Positions 28,103 through 37,364 of a stretch of 64,000 nucleotides of DNA are shown here, piece after piece. A model generated the notes under the pieces. That model saw nothing but the letters and a program-made list of their open reading frames with translations. It made no database searches and was not told the origin of the DNA. Position 1 is the stretch's first letter, and the number at the start of each line of letters is the position of its first letter. The translations under genes were made by a program, and so were the position numbers. The DNA comes from PCC-10605 sp964409355 (GTDB lineage Bacteria; Cyanobacteriota; Cyanobacteriia; Cyanobacteriales; Cyanobacteriaceae): assembly GCA_964409355.1 (NCBI GenBank), contig CAYPDC010000003.1, positions 1 to 64,000 of the forward strand, written 5' to 3'.

Positions 28103-28495
28103 CTATTCTTTATCGATAAAAAAAACAGGACTCAAATTAGGATCAACTTTATAGGTATTCTTTTCAATTACCTTGCGAGTTAATTTTGGATCGAATGTAT
28201 TGCCAAAATTTTCTTCTAATTTCTCTACCCGAGGTTGAATTTTCGCTATTTCTGCGTCTATTTCCGCTAATTTTGCTTGTTGTGCAAAATGATAGGGTAA
28301 TAACTGCTTAATGCTGAAAAATGCCAAGACGGTAATGCTAACATTGACGGTCATTTTTAAGCCCGTTTCGATCGCTTTTTCTGTGTTTAAACGTCTTTGT
28401 CGTCTTTGTTGCTGTTTTAAAGCCCTATTTTGAGAAATAGACTCTTGATAATCTCGTCTTCTTTGTTTAGTTTTTAAGGATAAATTTGAATTCAT
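28103..28495 (-). CDS. Hypothetical protein with one membrane helix and coiled coil
   Basis: The 130-residue protein has a very basic N-terminus (residues 8-37), one membrane helix (about 48-65) and a coiled coil (about 70-98: AEIDAEIAKIQPRVEKLEENF). It resembles conserved cyanobacterial proteins of unknown function. It converges with the EgtD-like gene. Confidence 0.65.
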   Translation of the reverse strand: MNSNLSLKTKQRRRDYQESISQNRALKQQQRRQRRLNTEKAIETGLKMTVNVSITVLAFFSIKQLLPYHFAQQAKLAEIDAEIAKIQPRVEKLEENFGNTFDPKLTRKVIEKNTYKVDPNLSPVFFIDKE

Positions 28496-28866
28496 CTAAC
28501 ACTCCTCAATTAAAATACTTAATTTTAGGGCTAATAACCGTAAATATATCAGTTAGGACGATTTTTTTTCCCTTTTGATCCCCACATTCTCTTTAAATTA
28601 ATTCCTCCAGAATCATCCCTCAAAAAAATAAATGATAATTAGTTGCAATAGTCAGGGATTTTGGTTATGCTAGTTAACAACAAATTGATGCCAAAAGTTT
28701 TCAATAAGAATCGGTTACTGAGTATTAAGCATGAGGGTAGAATAATAGACTTCTCAAAAAAAATCATGATTTTTGCACCCTATTTCCAAGGCTTCTAGCC
28801 CTAATTCGGTGGATGTCTAATAGTTTATCCCTTGCTAATACCTTTTTTTCAATAATTTTTAGTACA
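28496..28866. other. Gap without a recognised gene
   Basis: The stretch is AT-rich and holds the divergent promoter regions of its flanking genes. An in-frame upstream ATG at 28813 exists but adds a segment unlike the family. I see nothing else. Confidence 0.4.
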
Positions 28867-29616
28867 ATGTATAAGAATCCTGAGATACTTTGGTTAAGTA
28901 CAAATCCTTATTTAATGCGTTTTAATTTACCTGTTATTAAATATTTATCGCAATATGTTAATATCGGTCAATGGGAATATCAACTAACAGAAGATGAGTC
29001 CACATCCCCTGAAGGTGCGATCGAGCTTTTAGATGATTATTTAAACATGGTGAAAAAACCCGTTCATATTGTCGGACATAGTACCTGTGGTTTGCTAGGA
29101 TTACAATATGCGAATAAATATTCCGAAAAAGTAAAATCATTGACTTTATTAGGAGTAGGAATTAATCCCGCCTTAGACTGGGTAAGCTATTATTATTTAT
29201 TGCGAAATAACTTTAATTGTAGTCAAGATGCTATCTTAGCCCATGTGGCAAAATACTTGTTTGGTTATCGTAATTTTTATTATCAAAAATCTTTGGTAAA
29301 AATACTAAAAAAGGCTTTAATTTATTCTCTTTCTCCTCACTCTCTATATCAAAAATATAGCTATTTCCCCATTGAAAAAACCAGTTATCCCTTAATGGTA
29401 TCTGGTAGTAACGATGATAAAATAGTATTTTGGACAGAAATAGAGAAATGGGAATATTATTTCAAACCCGAAGATAAGATTTATCAATGTCCTAATGGAG
29501 AACATTTTTTTCATTACTTTCAACCCCAATTATTGGCAAAACAAATGTTAGAATTTTGGGCTTCTTTAGATTCTCAAATTAATTCATCATTGGCAATGAT
29601 TTCCATGACAGTGTAA
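28867..29616 (+). CDS. Alpha/beta hydrolase-like protein
   Basis: The ATG at 28867 gives 249 residues starting MYKNPEILWLS. A nucleophile elbow GHSTCG and a late His (NGEHFFHYF) fit an alpha/beta hydrolase, as does VSGSNDDKIV for the acid strand. The usual N-terminal HG oxyanion motif is not obvious, so it is a divergent member. The substrate is unknown. Confidence 0.7.
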   Translation: MYKNPEILWLSTNPYLMRFNLPVIKYLSQYVNIGQWEYQLTEDESTSPEGAIELLDDYLNMVKKPVHIVGHSTCGLLGLQYANKYSEKVKSLTLLGVGINPALDWVSYYYLLRNNFNCSQDAILAHVAKYLFGYRNFYYQKSLVKILKKALIYSLSPHSLYQKYSYFPIEKTSYPLMVSGSNDDKIVFWTEIEKWEYYFKPEDKIYQCPNGEHFFHYFQPQLLAKQMLEFWASLDSQINSSLAMISMTV

Positions 29617-29643
29617 CAACCGAGGGTAGAAGATCCCTGTTTA

Positions 29644-29718
29644 TAGCAATTTCCACATTTGTGAGGCACACAGAGAAGACTCAAAACCATTGCTATTAAG
29701 GAATTAGGTGTGCCTCAC
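29644..29718. repeat. Degenerate MITE-like element
   Basis: It starts TAGCAATTTCCAC after a TA and contains GTGAGGCACAC, which is repeated inverted as GTGTGCCTCAC at 29708-29718. The left end matches the 56290 element. Confidence 0.45.
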
Positions 29719-29732
29719 TATTTAGATAAAAT

Positions 29733-30215
29733 TTAGATAAACGCTATATTAATCTTTTCCCATTGGGAAAAAGTGGCAGCTTGCCCACAGTATTCTCCTT
29801 TTTCATCCCTTAAATTCCAGAGAGTGATATTTTTAATTAAATATCTTTTCCCCGTACTAGAAACTCTAATGCCACCATAATTAGTAATATAACCTTTTAA
29901 ATTTGCTTCTTGTAAAAGTGCTTCTCTTTCTTCCCTTGATATGGGTTCAGTGGTATTACGAGAGGGTGTTTTTATCAACTTTTGCCAATCCATTTCCCAC
30001 AGATTTAAGGCTTTTTGATTCCCGTAGTTGTAAATAGGATCAGGTTTGTTATTATGGGATAAAACGACAAAGTCAGCAAAATATAGGTTTTTAGCATCTG
30101 TCAATGAATCGTTATTTCTCTCAATTAATTCTTTGTTTAAAAGTTGCTGATAACTATTTAAGATTATTTGTGACCATGTAACAATCTCTGGATTTTCCCA
30201 AATTTTATTTTCCAT
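29733..30215 (-). CDS. MEKHLA-domain protein
   Basis: The 160-residue protein fits the MEKHLA domain (PAS-like): VVLSHNNKPDPIYNYGNQKALNLWEM, PSRNTTEPISREER and YLIKNITLWNLRDE are its conserved blocks. The domain is found alone in cyanobacteria and attached to plant HD-ZIP III regulators. The ligand and role are unknown. It diverges from the pflB region. Confidence 0.85.
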   Translation of the reverse strand: MENKIWENPEIVTWSQIILNSYQQLLNKELIERNNDSLTDAKNLYFADFVVLSHNNKPDPIYNYGNQKALNLWEMDWQKLIKTPSRNTTEPISREEREALLQEANLKGYITNYGGIRVSSTGKRYLIKNITLWNLRDEKGEYCGQAATFSQWEKINIAFI

Positions 30216-30326
30216 ATTCTAAAATTATGATACTCTAAGACAACAGATCAAGACAAAACTATTCCTAGATTAATTACAATTTCCTCGCAAAAAGCATCGA
30301 CTCTTTCAAGGGTGGATTGTCATATA

Positions 30327-30427
30327 CAGCAATCAGGAATCATTTATGAGAAATTTCAACCAAATTCCGCCTTTATTTAAGGCAGGTTAGGGAGGATAGT
30401 ATTCTCATAACTCAAACCTGATCGCTA
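30327..30427. mobile_element. MITE, TAGCAATCAGG family
   Basis: The left end CAGCAATCAGGAATCATTTA and the inverted right end (TAGCGATCAGG read on the other strand) are flanked by TA on both sides. The element is 101 bases long and has no coding capacity. It sits between the MEKHLA gene and pflB. Confidence 0.7.
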
Positions 30428-30853
30428 TATAAATTGAACCGATTTTGTCTTGATATTTTTTCGATTATAACTAAGAAGAATAATCAACATTAAAAAGCTC
30501 TTTTACAGTGATTATGACAAATTAGAAAAATTAAACATCAAACATCAAACATCAAACCTGACAAAGTTTTTAAGAAATAATCTATTCCGACAAAAACCAA
30601 AAGAACAATACTAAATTGTCAAATGCGATACCTTATCAAAAATAAAGTTAACTTTTGTTAATTATTAGGAAAAAATAAAGAAAATAACTATAGGATTTTA
30701 AGTAAGAACAAATAAGGCGGTTTCCAAGAAAGAATTTACCAATCTTCCTTATAATTCCCCCTTTGTGTTTTGGGGGGTTAGGGGGGATCATGCAGGTATA
30801 TTTATTATTAGCAATCACCTAAATACAAACCATCATTGCGAGGCAGAGAAAGT
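30428..30853. other. Upstream region of pflB
   Basis: It holds a heptamer run (CATCAAA, 30533-30557) and a C5/G6 hairpin (TTCCCCC ... GGGGGGTTAGGGGGG, 30755-30788) related to the palindromic repeats in gcvP and pseG. No gene is seen. The pflB promoter must lie here. Confidence 0.5.
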
Positions 30854-33130
30854 ATGGTTCACCTTACAGATAAACCTACAAACCACGCTAGAGAAGAATT
30901 TTTAACTCAACCCTGGCATGGATTCAAAATAGGTACATGGACAAAAGAAGTAAACGTCAGAGATTTTATTCAAAAAAATTACACCCCCTATACAGGCGAT
31001 GAATCTTTTTTAAGAGATGCGACACCTTGCACTCATAATCTTTGGACAGAAGTAAAATTATTAATGAAAGAAGAGAGGGAAAAAGGTATTTTAGACACAG
31101 AAACTAAAATCCCCTCCACTATCACTGCCTATTCTGCAGGTTATGTCAATAAAGACTTAGAAAAAATCGTTGGTTTACAAACTGATAAACCGTTGAAACG
31201 TTCTATTATGCCCTTTGGTGGCATTAGGGTGGTAGAAGGTTCATTAAAAGCCTACGGTTATGATATTGATCCTGCAACCCTTGATATATTCACAAAATAT
31301 CGTAAAACCCATAATGATGGTGTCTTTTCTGCTTACACTACCGACATGAGAAAAGCCCGTAAATCAGGGATTATTACTGGGTTGCCTGATGCTTATGGTA
31401 GGGGTAGGATTATCGGTGATTATCGTCGAGTGGCTCTATATGGCATTGATTTCCTCATTGAAGATAAACAAAATCAACAACTCTCTCTTGAATATGATTT
31501 CATGGATGAAGATACCATTCGTTTAAGAGAAGAAATTTCTGAGCAGATTAAAGCCTTAAACGAATTAAAGGAAATGGCACAAAGCTATGGTTTTGACATC
31601 TCTAAACCGGCTACCACTGCCCAAGAAGCTATCCAATGGACTTATTTCGGCTATTTAGCGGCGATTAAGGAACAAAATGGAGCGGCTATGTCTCTTGGTC
31701 GTACTTCTACTTTCCTTGATATTTATATAGCTAGAGATATAGAAAAAGGCTTAATTAGCGAAACTGAAGCCCAAGAGTTGATCGATCAATTTGTAATCAA
31801 ATTGCGTATGGTTCGTTTCTTGCGCGCACCAGAATACAATCAGCTTTTCTCTGGAGATCCCGTTTGGGTTACAGAAGTAATTGGTGGTATGGGAGAAGAT
31901 GGTCGTCCTTTGGTGACAAAAAACAGTTTCCGTTTCTTGCATACATTGTATAATTTAGGTCCAGCCCCTGAACCGAATTTAACGGTTTTATGGTCAGAAA
32001 AATTGCCCATCGCATTTAAGCGTTATTGTGCTAAAGTGTCCATTGACTCTAGTTCTATTCAATACGAAAATGATGACTTAATGCGCCCTGAATACGGGGA
32101 TGATTATGGCATTGCTTGTTGCGTTTCTGCCATGAGAATCGGTAAGCAGATGCAGTTTTTCGGCGCAAGGGTAAATTTAGCTAAAGCCTTACTTTATGCT
32201 ATCAATGGCGGTAAAGATGAAAACACGGGAATGCAAGTTGCACCTCCTTATGCACCCATTACGGGGGATTACCTTGATTATGAGGAGGTAACCGCTAAGT
32301 TTGATTTATTGGTGACATGGTTAGCTAAACTCTACGTTAACACCCTCAATGTGATCCATTATATGCACGATAAGTATAGCTATGAACGCATTGAAATGGC
32401 TTTACACGATCGCGATGTTTATCGGACAATGGCTTGTGGTATGGCAGGTTTATCTGTGGTAGCGGATGCTTTATCAGCGATTAAATATAGTCGAGTCAAA
32501 GTGATTCGCAATGAGCAGGGTTTAGCGATAGATTATGAAGTAGAGGGAGATTATCCTAAATTTGGGAATAATGACGATCGCGCTGATGACATTGCGGTAA
32601 ACTTAGTCAGTGACTTTATGAACAAAGTACGCCGTAACAAAGCCTATCGTAATGCTACTCCTACTCAATCCATTTTGACGATTACTTCTAACGTAGTCTA
32701 TGGCAAAAAAACTGGTAGCACCCCCGATGGACGCAAAGCTGGTGAGCCTTTTGCCCCTGGTGCCAATCCCATGCACGGTAGAGATACTAAAGGTGCGATC
32801 GCATCTATGGCTTCCATTGCCAAGTTACCTTATGAAGATGCCCAAGACGGTATTTCCTATACTTTCTCCATCATTCCCGACGCATTGGGTAAAACTCCCG
32901 AAGCGAGAATTAATAACCTTGCAGGGATGTTAGATGGTTATTTCCACGACACAGGACATCATATCAATGTTAACGTATTTAACCGAGATACCCTCCTTGA
33001 TGCGATGGATCATCCCGAACAATATCCTCAGTTAACCATTCGTGTGTCAGGCTATGCCGTTAACTTCATTAAGCTAACCCGTGAGCAACAATTAGACGTA
33101 ATTAACCGTACTTTCCACGAACAACTTTAA
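30854..33130 (+). CDS. pflB: Formate C-acetyltransferase (pyruvate formate-lyase)
   Basis: From the ATG at 30854 the protein has 758 residues and aligns end to end with enterobacterial PflB from memory. It keeps the catalytic cysteine pair Cys422-Cys423 (IACCVSAM) and the radical Gly733 in RVSGYAV. It converts pyruvate and CoA to acetyl-CoA and formate under anoxic fermentation. It needs the radical-SAM activase PflA, which is not seen in this window. PflB is present in a minority of cyanobacteria, and close similarity to the bacterial enzyme suggests lateral transfer. Confidence 0.96.
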   Translation: MVHLTDKPTNHAREEFLTQPWHGFKIGTWTKEVNVRDFIQKNYTPYTGDESFLRDATPCTHNLWTEVKLLMKEEREKGILDTETKIPSTITAYSAGYVNKDLEKIVGLQTDKPLKRSIMPFGGIRVVEGSLKAYGYDIDPATLDIFTKYRKTHNDGVFSAYTTDMRKARKSGIITGLPDAYGRGRIIGDYRRVALYGIDFLIEDKQNQQLSLEYDFMDEDTIRLREEISEQIKALNELKEMAQSYGFDISKPATTAQEAIQWTYFGYLAAIKEQNGAAMSLGRTSTFLDIYIARDIEKGLISETEAQELIDQFVIKLRMVRFLRAPEYNQLFSGDPVWVTEVIGGMGEDGRPLVTKNSFRFLHTLYNLGPAPEPNLTVLWSEKLPIAFKRYCAKVSIDSSSIQYENDDLMRPEYGDDYGIACCVSAMRIGKQMQFFGARVNLAKALLYAINGGKDENTGMQVAPPYAPITGDYLDYEEVTAKFDLLVTWLAKLYVNTLNVIHYMHDKYSYERIEMALHDRDVYRTMACGMAGLSVVADALSAIKYSRVKVIRNEQGLAIDYEVEGDYPKFGNNDDRADDIAVNLVSDFMNKVRRNKAYRNATPTQSILTITSNVVYGKKTGSTPDGRKAGEPFAPGANPMHGRDTKGAIASMASIAKLPYEDAQDGISYTFSIIPDALGKTPEARINNLAGMLDGYFHDTGHHINVNVFNRDTLLDAMDHPEQYPQLTIRVSGYAVNFIKLTREQQLDVINRTFHEQL

Positions 33131-33234
33131 GAATTAAGAATGACTCTCTTGCTTCTCCAGAGTGATAAGTTATTTCTTAAAAAATGTAGCAGGTGTTAGG
33201 TTATTGTTGAATACGTTTCAACTCAGTACAAGTA

Positions 33235-33277
33235 CCACACCTGTTTATTCTTTGTTTTTGTCGAAAACAAGGTGTGG
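33235..33277. terminator. Hairpin between converging genes
   Basis: CCACACCTGTTT and AAAACAAGGTGTGG form an imperfect stem past the pflB stop. It may serve both pflB and the converging pentapeptide gene. Confidence 0.5.
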
Positions 33278-33317
33278 GGCTTCTTACCAATTAAGCTAAA
33301 TTTAATGATTTTTTCGG

Positions 33318-34322
33318 TTAAATGAAAATCTTACCATCAGGCATAGTCGCCCCTTCGAGAATCGCTTCCGATAAATTAACCCCTGACAAATCAGCATCCC
33401 TCAAACTCGCACCGCTTAAATTAGTATCCTTCAAAATCGCACCATTAAGACACGCACCCCAAAGGTAAGCACCCCGTAAATTCGCCCCCGTCAAATCCGC
33501 CCCCCTCAAGTTAACTAAATTCAAATTAGCAAAACTTAAATCAGCATTGCGCAAATCCGTCTCACTAAGGTTACTTTTCATTAAATTAGCCTGTATTATT
33601 TCTGCACCTTTCATTTGCCCATGATATAACTGTGCATTCTTCAAATTGGCTTTGTTCAAAACACTACGGCGCAAAAACGCACCATTAAGATTACTACCTG
33701 ACAAATCCGCACCGTATAACTTTGTACCACTTAACTTGGCTTCCTCTAAATCCATGCCACTGAAGTTCAAACCGTGTAAGTCTAAACCGTTGAGAAACGC
33801 CCCTTTTAATTTAATACCGTATAACGTTGCTCCTCGTAAATTTGCACCGCTTAATCGTGCGTGGTTCAAATTTGTCCAATTTAGGTTTGCACCCTGCAAA
33901 TTCGCCCCTCTAAGGTTAATTCCGTCAAGATTTGCCCCGCACAGGTTAACCCCCGGTAAATTTGCCATATACAGACTCACCCATGTTAATACAGCACCGC
34001 TTAATGTAGCTCCTTGTAAATCTGCTTTGTGTAATTGAGCACCTCTTAAATCGGCTTTTGTTAAATCCGCTTCGATTAATTGTGCCTCTTTCAACTTAAC
34101 AAAACTTAAATTTGCCCCATATAAAAACGCTCCCCTTAAGTCTGATTCTAAGAGAAAACAACGCTCTAAATCTGACCACGCCAGATGAGTTTCAACGAGT
34201 TTTGAGTAGGAAAAATTGGAATTACTGAGTTTCATTCCACTTAGATTACTCTTGCTTAAATTAGTATTGCGAAAGTCGCGATCGCCGTCTTGATAGCGTT
34301 TGATAACATCGGTGATAGTCAT
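33318..34322 (-). CDS. Pentapeptide-repeat protein
   Basis: The 334-residue protein consists almost wholly of about 60 pentapeptide repeats (A(D/N)LxX; RGAN, SGAN, YGAD) from residue 18 onward. It should fold as a long right-handed quadrilateral beta-helix. No extra domain, signal peptide or membrane segment is visible. The role is unknown; some relatives mimic DNA or bind partner proteins. Confidence 0.9.
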   Translation of the reverse strand: MTITDVIKRYQDGDRDFRNTNLSKSNLSGMKLSNSNFSYSKLVETHLAWSDLERCFLLESDLRGAFLYGANLSFVKLKEAQLIEADLTKADLRGAQLHKADLQGATLSGAVLTWVSLYMANLPGVNLCGANLDGINLRGANLQGANLNWTNLNHARLSGANLRGATLYGIKLKGAFLNGLDLHGLNFSGMDLEEAKLSGTKLYGADLSGSNLNGAFLRRSVLNKANLKNAQLYHGQMKGAEIIQANLMKSNLSETDLRNADLSFANLNLVNLRGADLTGANLRGAYLWGACLNGAILKDTNLSGASLRDADLSGVNLSEAILEGATMPDGKIFI

Positions 34323-34499
34323 TTTCTTCTCTCCTTAAAAGATAGCGAAACAGGGGGTAAAATCATTTTCTTATTAGCTGATCAACTTTGAAAAATAACC
34401 TCCACCTATATTCTATCTTCTTTAATTGATCTCTCTTTTTTTATCAACAATTCCACATTAAATTTATTGAAACTTGACTTTTATTCACAAAAAGACATA

Positions 34500-34686
34500 T
34501 ATAGCAATCGTAAATGATTCGTGAGATTATAGTTAATAATAAATCAGAAAAGAGGCGATCGCCATGTATCACGAAAATCTTGATCAATATGAAATTTGCG
34601 GTGTAGAAGCCCTGAAATTAAAATATAAAGGTTCAAAAAGCTATTTAACAAAAAATGAACAAGAGGAAATAAATAAATGGCTATGA
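34500..34686 (+). mobile_element. IS630-type element remnant: left terminus and N-terminal transposase fragment
   Basis: After a TA at 34498, the sequence TAGCAATCGTAAATGATTCG matches the terminal repeats of the MITEs in this window. At 34564 an ATG opens 40 codons ending TGA at 34684-34686. The encoded ALKLKYKGSKSYLTKNEQEE followed by INKWL matches the helix-turn-helix region of cyanobacterial IS630-family transposases. The catalytic part is absent. Confidence 0.65.
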
Positions 34687-34717
34687 ATAGTTACTAATTT
34701 TATGGACAAATATCCAA

Positions 34718-35158
34718 CTAACTAGCTTTATACGATTTTATTCGTAATGGGTTAACTACAAACCTCATTATCGAATCCCTGTCAAAAACAGACTCTCCGA
34801 CTACTTTTCTACCTATATTCAGGCTACCATTCACATCTGCTGAATATACATAACCATTACTGGCTTTAAATAAACCTCTTTTTACTCTTTTCCCCAAGTA
34901 TTTCTCAAGTTTATTCACTGGTTCTAAATCTAAAAAGCTACATTTTGACGTATAGCTTTCTTCTGTGGTTATTACTTTTATTGCCATTAATTGTGCTTTA
35001 TAGATTAATTGTTGAATTAATCTTTCATGGGGAATATTGACAAAGTTTTGGTTATTTTTTTTACCTAAGTTACAACCTTGTTTCCAGTTCTTATTTTGCC
35101 CTATCACTAATAAACTTATATTATTTTCTCGTAAATGATTAATTATATATTTACCCAA
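34718..35158 (-). pseudogene. C-terminal fragment of a TnpB (IS605-type) gene
   Basis: The 146-codon frame matches the C-terminal third of TnpB: LVIGQNKNWKQGCNLGKKNN, PHERLIQQLIYKAQ, the catalytic Glu in TTEESYTSK, GKRVKRGL, and the last catalytic Asp in SADVNGSLNI. The first RuvC part and the N-terminus are missing, so it cannot be active. It adjoins the IS630 remnant. Confidence 0.85.
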
Positions 35159-35256
35159 ATCTTTTGAAGTAAAAGAGCATAAAAATATAAATTTGTATAA
35201 TTGGGATGAAATTATGCCAAAAGTAGCAAACTGGAATATCTCCGAACAAAGAGGTA

Positions 35257-35293
35257 CGATCGCACTTTAGAAGATGAGGGGGAGGTGCGATCG
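35257..35293. repeat. HIP1-flanked interspersed repeat
   Basis: CGATCGCAC ... GGTGCGATCG around TTTAGAAGATGAGGG. A near-identical copy lies at 36872-36911, and reverse-oriented relatives lie at 37735 and 38370. Confidence 0.6.
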
Positions 35294-35368
35294 TTTTATG
35301 AGAACTTACCAAAATCTGCTATGTTAGTAATTATTTATTATCGGTGAAAATGCAGAGATAACAAGTAG

Positions 35369-35808
35369 ATGTCCGCAAAAGATTTATTTCATGAGTCCGT
35401 GCTTTTTGCTGTTAAAAAAGATGGTTGGGATATAACCCAATGATCCCTTTTATCTGAAACTTAATGATATTGAATTTTATATAGACTTAGGTGCAGAAAG
35501 ATTAATTACAGCAGAAAGAGCGGGTTTAAAAATTGCGGGCGCGCAGCGTGCCTTTGGCATCGAAATTAAATCTTTTCTAGGTGCTTCCGCCGTTAAAGAA
35601 TTTCATTTAGCATGATAGTCAATTCCTCAATTATAGACTAGCATTAAAGAAGGTTGAACCAGAGCGAACTTTATATTTAGCAATTCCAAAAGATACTTAT
35701 GAAGATTTTTTTGCTCGTCAATTTGTGCAAAATTCCGTTGCTGAATACCAAATAAAATTAATGATTTTTGACTCTGTTAAGCAAGAGCTGGTTTTATGGA
35801 AAGAATAA
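35369..35808 (+). pseudogene. XisH-family gene with two frameshifts
   Basis: Pieces in successive frames rebuild a XisH protein: MSAKDLFHESVLFAVKKDGW, then DPFYLKLNDIEFYIDLGAE with EIKSFLGASAVKEFHLA, then QFLNYRLALKKVEPERTLY to LVLWKE. The first shift is one extra A in ACCCAATGATCCC. The second lies at TGATAGT near 35613. A 24-base insertion (GAQRAFGI) interrupts KIA...EIKSF and resembles small dispersed repeats. XisH was named for control of fdxN-element excision and is now best seen as a nuclease-fold partner of XisI. It is inactive here. Confidence 0.85.
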
Positions 35809-36125
35809 ATTATGTTAAATTAGTCAAGGAAATTTTAACTCAACACTCGATTAATCATTCTCAAAGTGATACGGAAATTCAATTAATATTCGATGATCAT
35901 AATCATCATTATCAGGTTTTAAATATTGGTTGGGATGATCAAACTAGAATTTATGGTGTAATTATTCATGTGGATTTAAAAGATGATAAAATTTGGATTC
36001 AAAGAGACGGCACAGAAGTTGGTATTGCTAATCAATTATTGGATGCAAGAGTACCGAAAGAGCATATTGTACTAGGTTTTCAAGCCCCCTATAAACGACA
36101 ATTTACAGAATTTGCCATTAGTTAA
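35796..36125 (+). CDS. XisI-family protein
   Basis: The 109-residue protein has the XisI pattern: YVKLVKEILTQH, DDHNHHYQVLNIGWD, IHVDLKDDKIWIQRDGTE and HIVLGFQAPYKRQFTEFA. Its start overlaps the broken xisH gene by 13 bases, the normal xisHI arrangement. It is intact although its partner is not. Confidence 0.9.
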   Translation: MERINYVKLVKEILTQHSINHSQSDTEIQLIFDDHNHHYQVLNIGWDDQTRIYGVIIHVDLKDDKIWIQRDGTEVGIANQLLDARVPKEHIVLGFQAPYKRQFTEFAIS

Positions 36126-36231
36126 TTTGATGAATAAATTTTAGTAAGTGATGGGATTGAGTAGTGCGATCGCAAATGGCAAACGTACCCTGATCGCACT
36201 TACCTCCCAAAAAACAAAAATTATGATATAG

Positions 36232-36249
36232 TGTACCTAATCATGTACA
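36232..36249. promoter_or_regulatory. Likely operator of the Phd/YoeB-type module
   Basis: TGTACC and TGTACA-like hexamers form an inverted repeat (TGTAC, 8 bases, GTACA), overlapping a TATGAT/TATAGT promoter region 20-45 bases upstream of the antitoxin. YefM-type antitoxins are known to bind TGTACA motifs, so autoregulation is plausible. Confidence 0.55.
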
Positions 36250-36268
36250 TAAAAAGTAAGAGCAAATT

Positions 36269-36553
36269 ATGTTTAGCTATGAAATTACATCTCCAACCGA
36301 AGCCAGAAAGGGATTATTTAAACTTTTAGATCAAGTTGTAGAAAATCATCAAGTATTTATTATCAATCGTCGTCAGGGAGAAAATGTTGCCTTAATTGCC
36401 GAGTCTGACTTGCGTAGCTTAGTTGAAACCGTTTATTTATTCAGAAATCCTGCTAATTCTCGTCATTTATTCGATGCCTTAGAAGAATCCATCACGGGTA
36501 AAATTCAACCCCAATCTGTAGAGGAATTAAAAGGGGAATTAGGAATTGAGTAA
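36269..36553 (+). CDS. Phd/YefM-family antitoxin
   Basis: The 94-residue protein has the Phd/YefM N-terminal DNA-binding fold (ITSPTEARKGLFKLLDQVVE, then VFIINRRQGENVALIAESD). A disordered C-terminal tail would wrap the toxin. It overlaps the toxin gene by 8 bases. Confidence 0.9.
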   Translation: MFSYEITSPTEARKGLFKLLDQVVENHQVFIINRRQGENVALIAESDLRSLVETVYLFRNPANSRHLFDALEESITGKIQPQSVEELKGELGIE

Positions 36554-36866
36554 AAAAAAGAAACAAAATCCCATTTCAGGGGATATACAGCCAAGTTTTC
36601 CGCAAGTTCCGGGGTTTAGTAGTCAGTTTAAAAGTGACTTGCAATGGTGGTTTAAAAATGACCAAAAAAAGGCTGAAAAAATATTAGATTTAGTTACTGA
36701 AGTAATGAAAAATCCCTTTCAAGGTATAGGAAAACCAGAACCTTTAAAATACATGGAGGGCAATATTTGGTCAAGAAGAATTGATTTAGAGCATCGTTTA
36801 GTTTATCGTATTGGTACAATTCAAATTGATTTTCTGGCTTGTTGTTTTCATTATGATAATCTGTGA
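36546..36866 (+). CDS. YoeB/Txe-family mRNA interferase toxin
   Basis: The RelE-fold core is clear: FKSDLQWWFKNDQKKAEKIL, NPFQGIGKPEPLKYMEG, WSRRIDLEHRLVYRI and CCFHYDNL at the end. Glu and Arg of the ...RIDLEHRLVY block and the late His are the catalytic residues in the family. Translation from the TTG at 36546 gives 106 residues with a basic N-terminal extension of about 25, usual in cyanobacterial members. The toxin cleaves mRNA in the ribosomal A site. Confidence 0.88.
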   Translation: MSKKKKQNPISGDIQPSFPQVPGFSSQFKSDLQWWFKNDQKKAEKILDLVTEVMKNPFQGIGKPEPLKYMEGNIWSRRIDLEHRLVYRIGTIQIDFLACCFHYDNL

Positions 36867-36871
36867 GTGAA

Positions 36872-36911
36872 GGCGATCGCACTTTAGAAGATGAGGGAAG
36901 GAGGTGCGATC
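36872..36911. repeat. HIP1-flanked interspersed repeat, second copy
   Basis: It is nearly identical to 35257-35293. It is followed by a small GGCGTAGCC-type repeat. Confidence 0.6.
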
Positions 36912-37084
36912 AGGCGTAGCCTGCCACTTCGTGATCGTACTTTAGACAACAATAAACATAACCAACTATAATAAATTAATAAACTAAAGTATAGTATTTC
37001 TGTGGTAAAACATGGACAAAACAGCGACAGTTAACATTATTCATTAATAATGGTGAAACAATTTAACTTAGAGGTGAAGAAAAA

Positions 37085-37357
37085 ATGCAATCTCTCGAAA
37101 ATTTACCAAAAAAACATAACACTCAATTGATCTCAGTAATGATTGAACATAATGATGATGGGTATTTAGCAAGAATACATGGCATTCAGGGAGCATTTGC
37201 CGAGGGTGATACTCCCCAAGAAGCAATTTTTAATTGTCTTGATGTTCTGAAAATGATTATTGAATATAAAAAAGAACAAAATCAACCATTAAATTTAGAA
37301 ACCATAGAACTTTCTGAACCAACCTGTTTAACTTTTGCTCTTCCTATTCAGCTATAA
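37085..37357 (+). CDS. HicB-family antitoxin
   Basis: The 90-residue protein has a HicB partial RNase-H-like fold: IEHNDDGYLARIHGIQGAFAE and DTPQEAIFNCLDVL. It is 7 bases upstream of a HicA gene. A degraded near-copy lies at 62669. Confidence 0.85.
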   Translation: MQSLENLPKKHNTQLISVMIEHNDDGYLARIHGIQGAFAEGDTPQEAIFNCLDVLKMIIEYKKEQNQPLNLETIELSEPTCLTFALPIQL

Positions 37358-37364
37358 TTTAACC

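Noticed and set aside
33646..34038. Plus-strand open frame opposite the pentapeptide gene
   Set aside because: It is the complement of a repetitive pentapeptide coding sequence, with skewed Pro/Lys/Phe composition and no start context.
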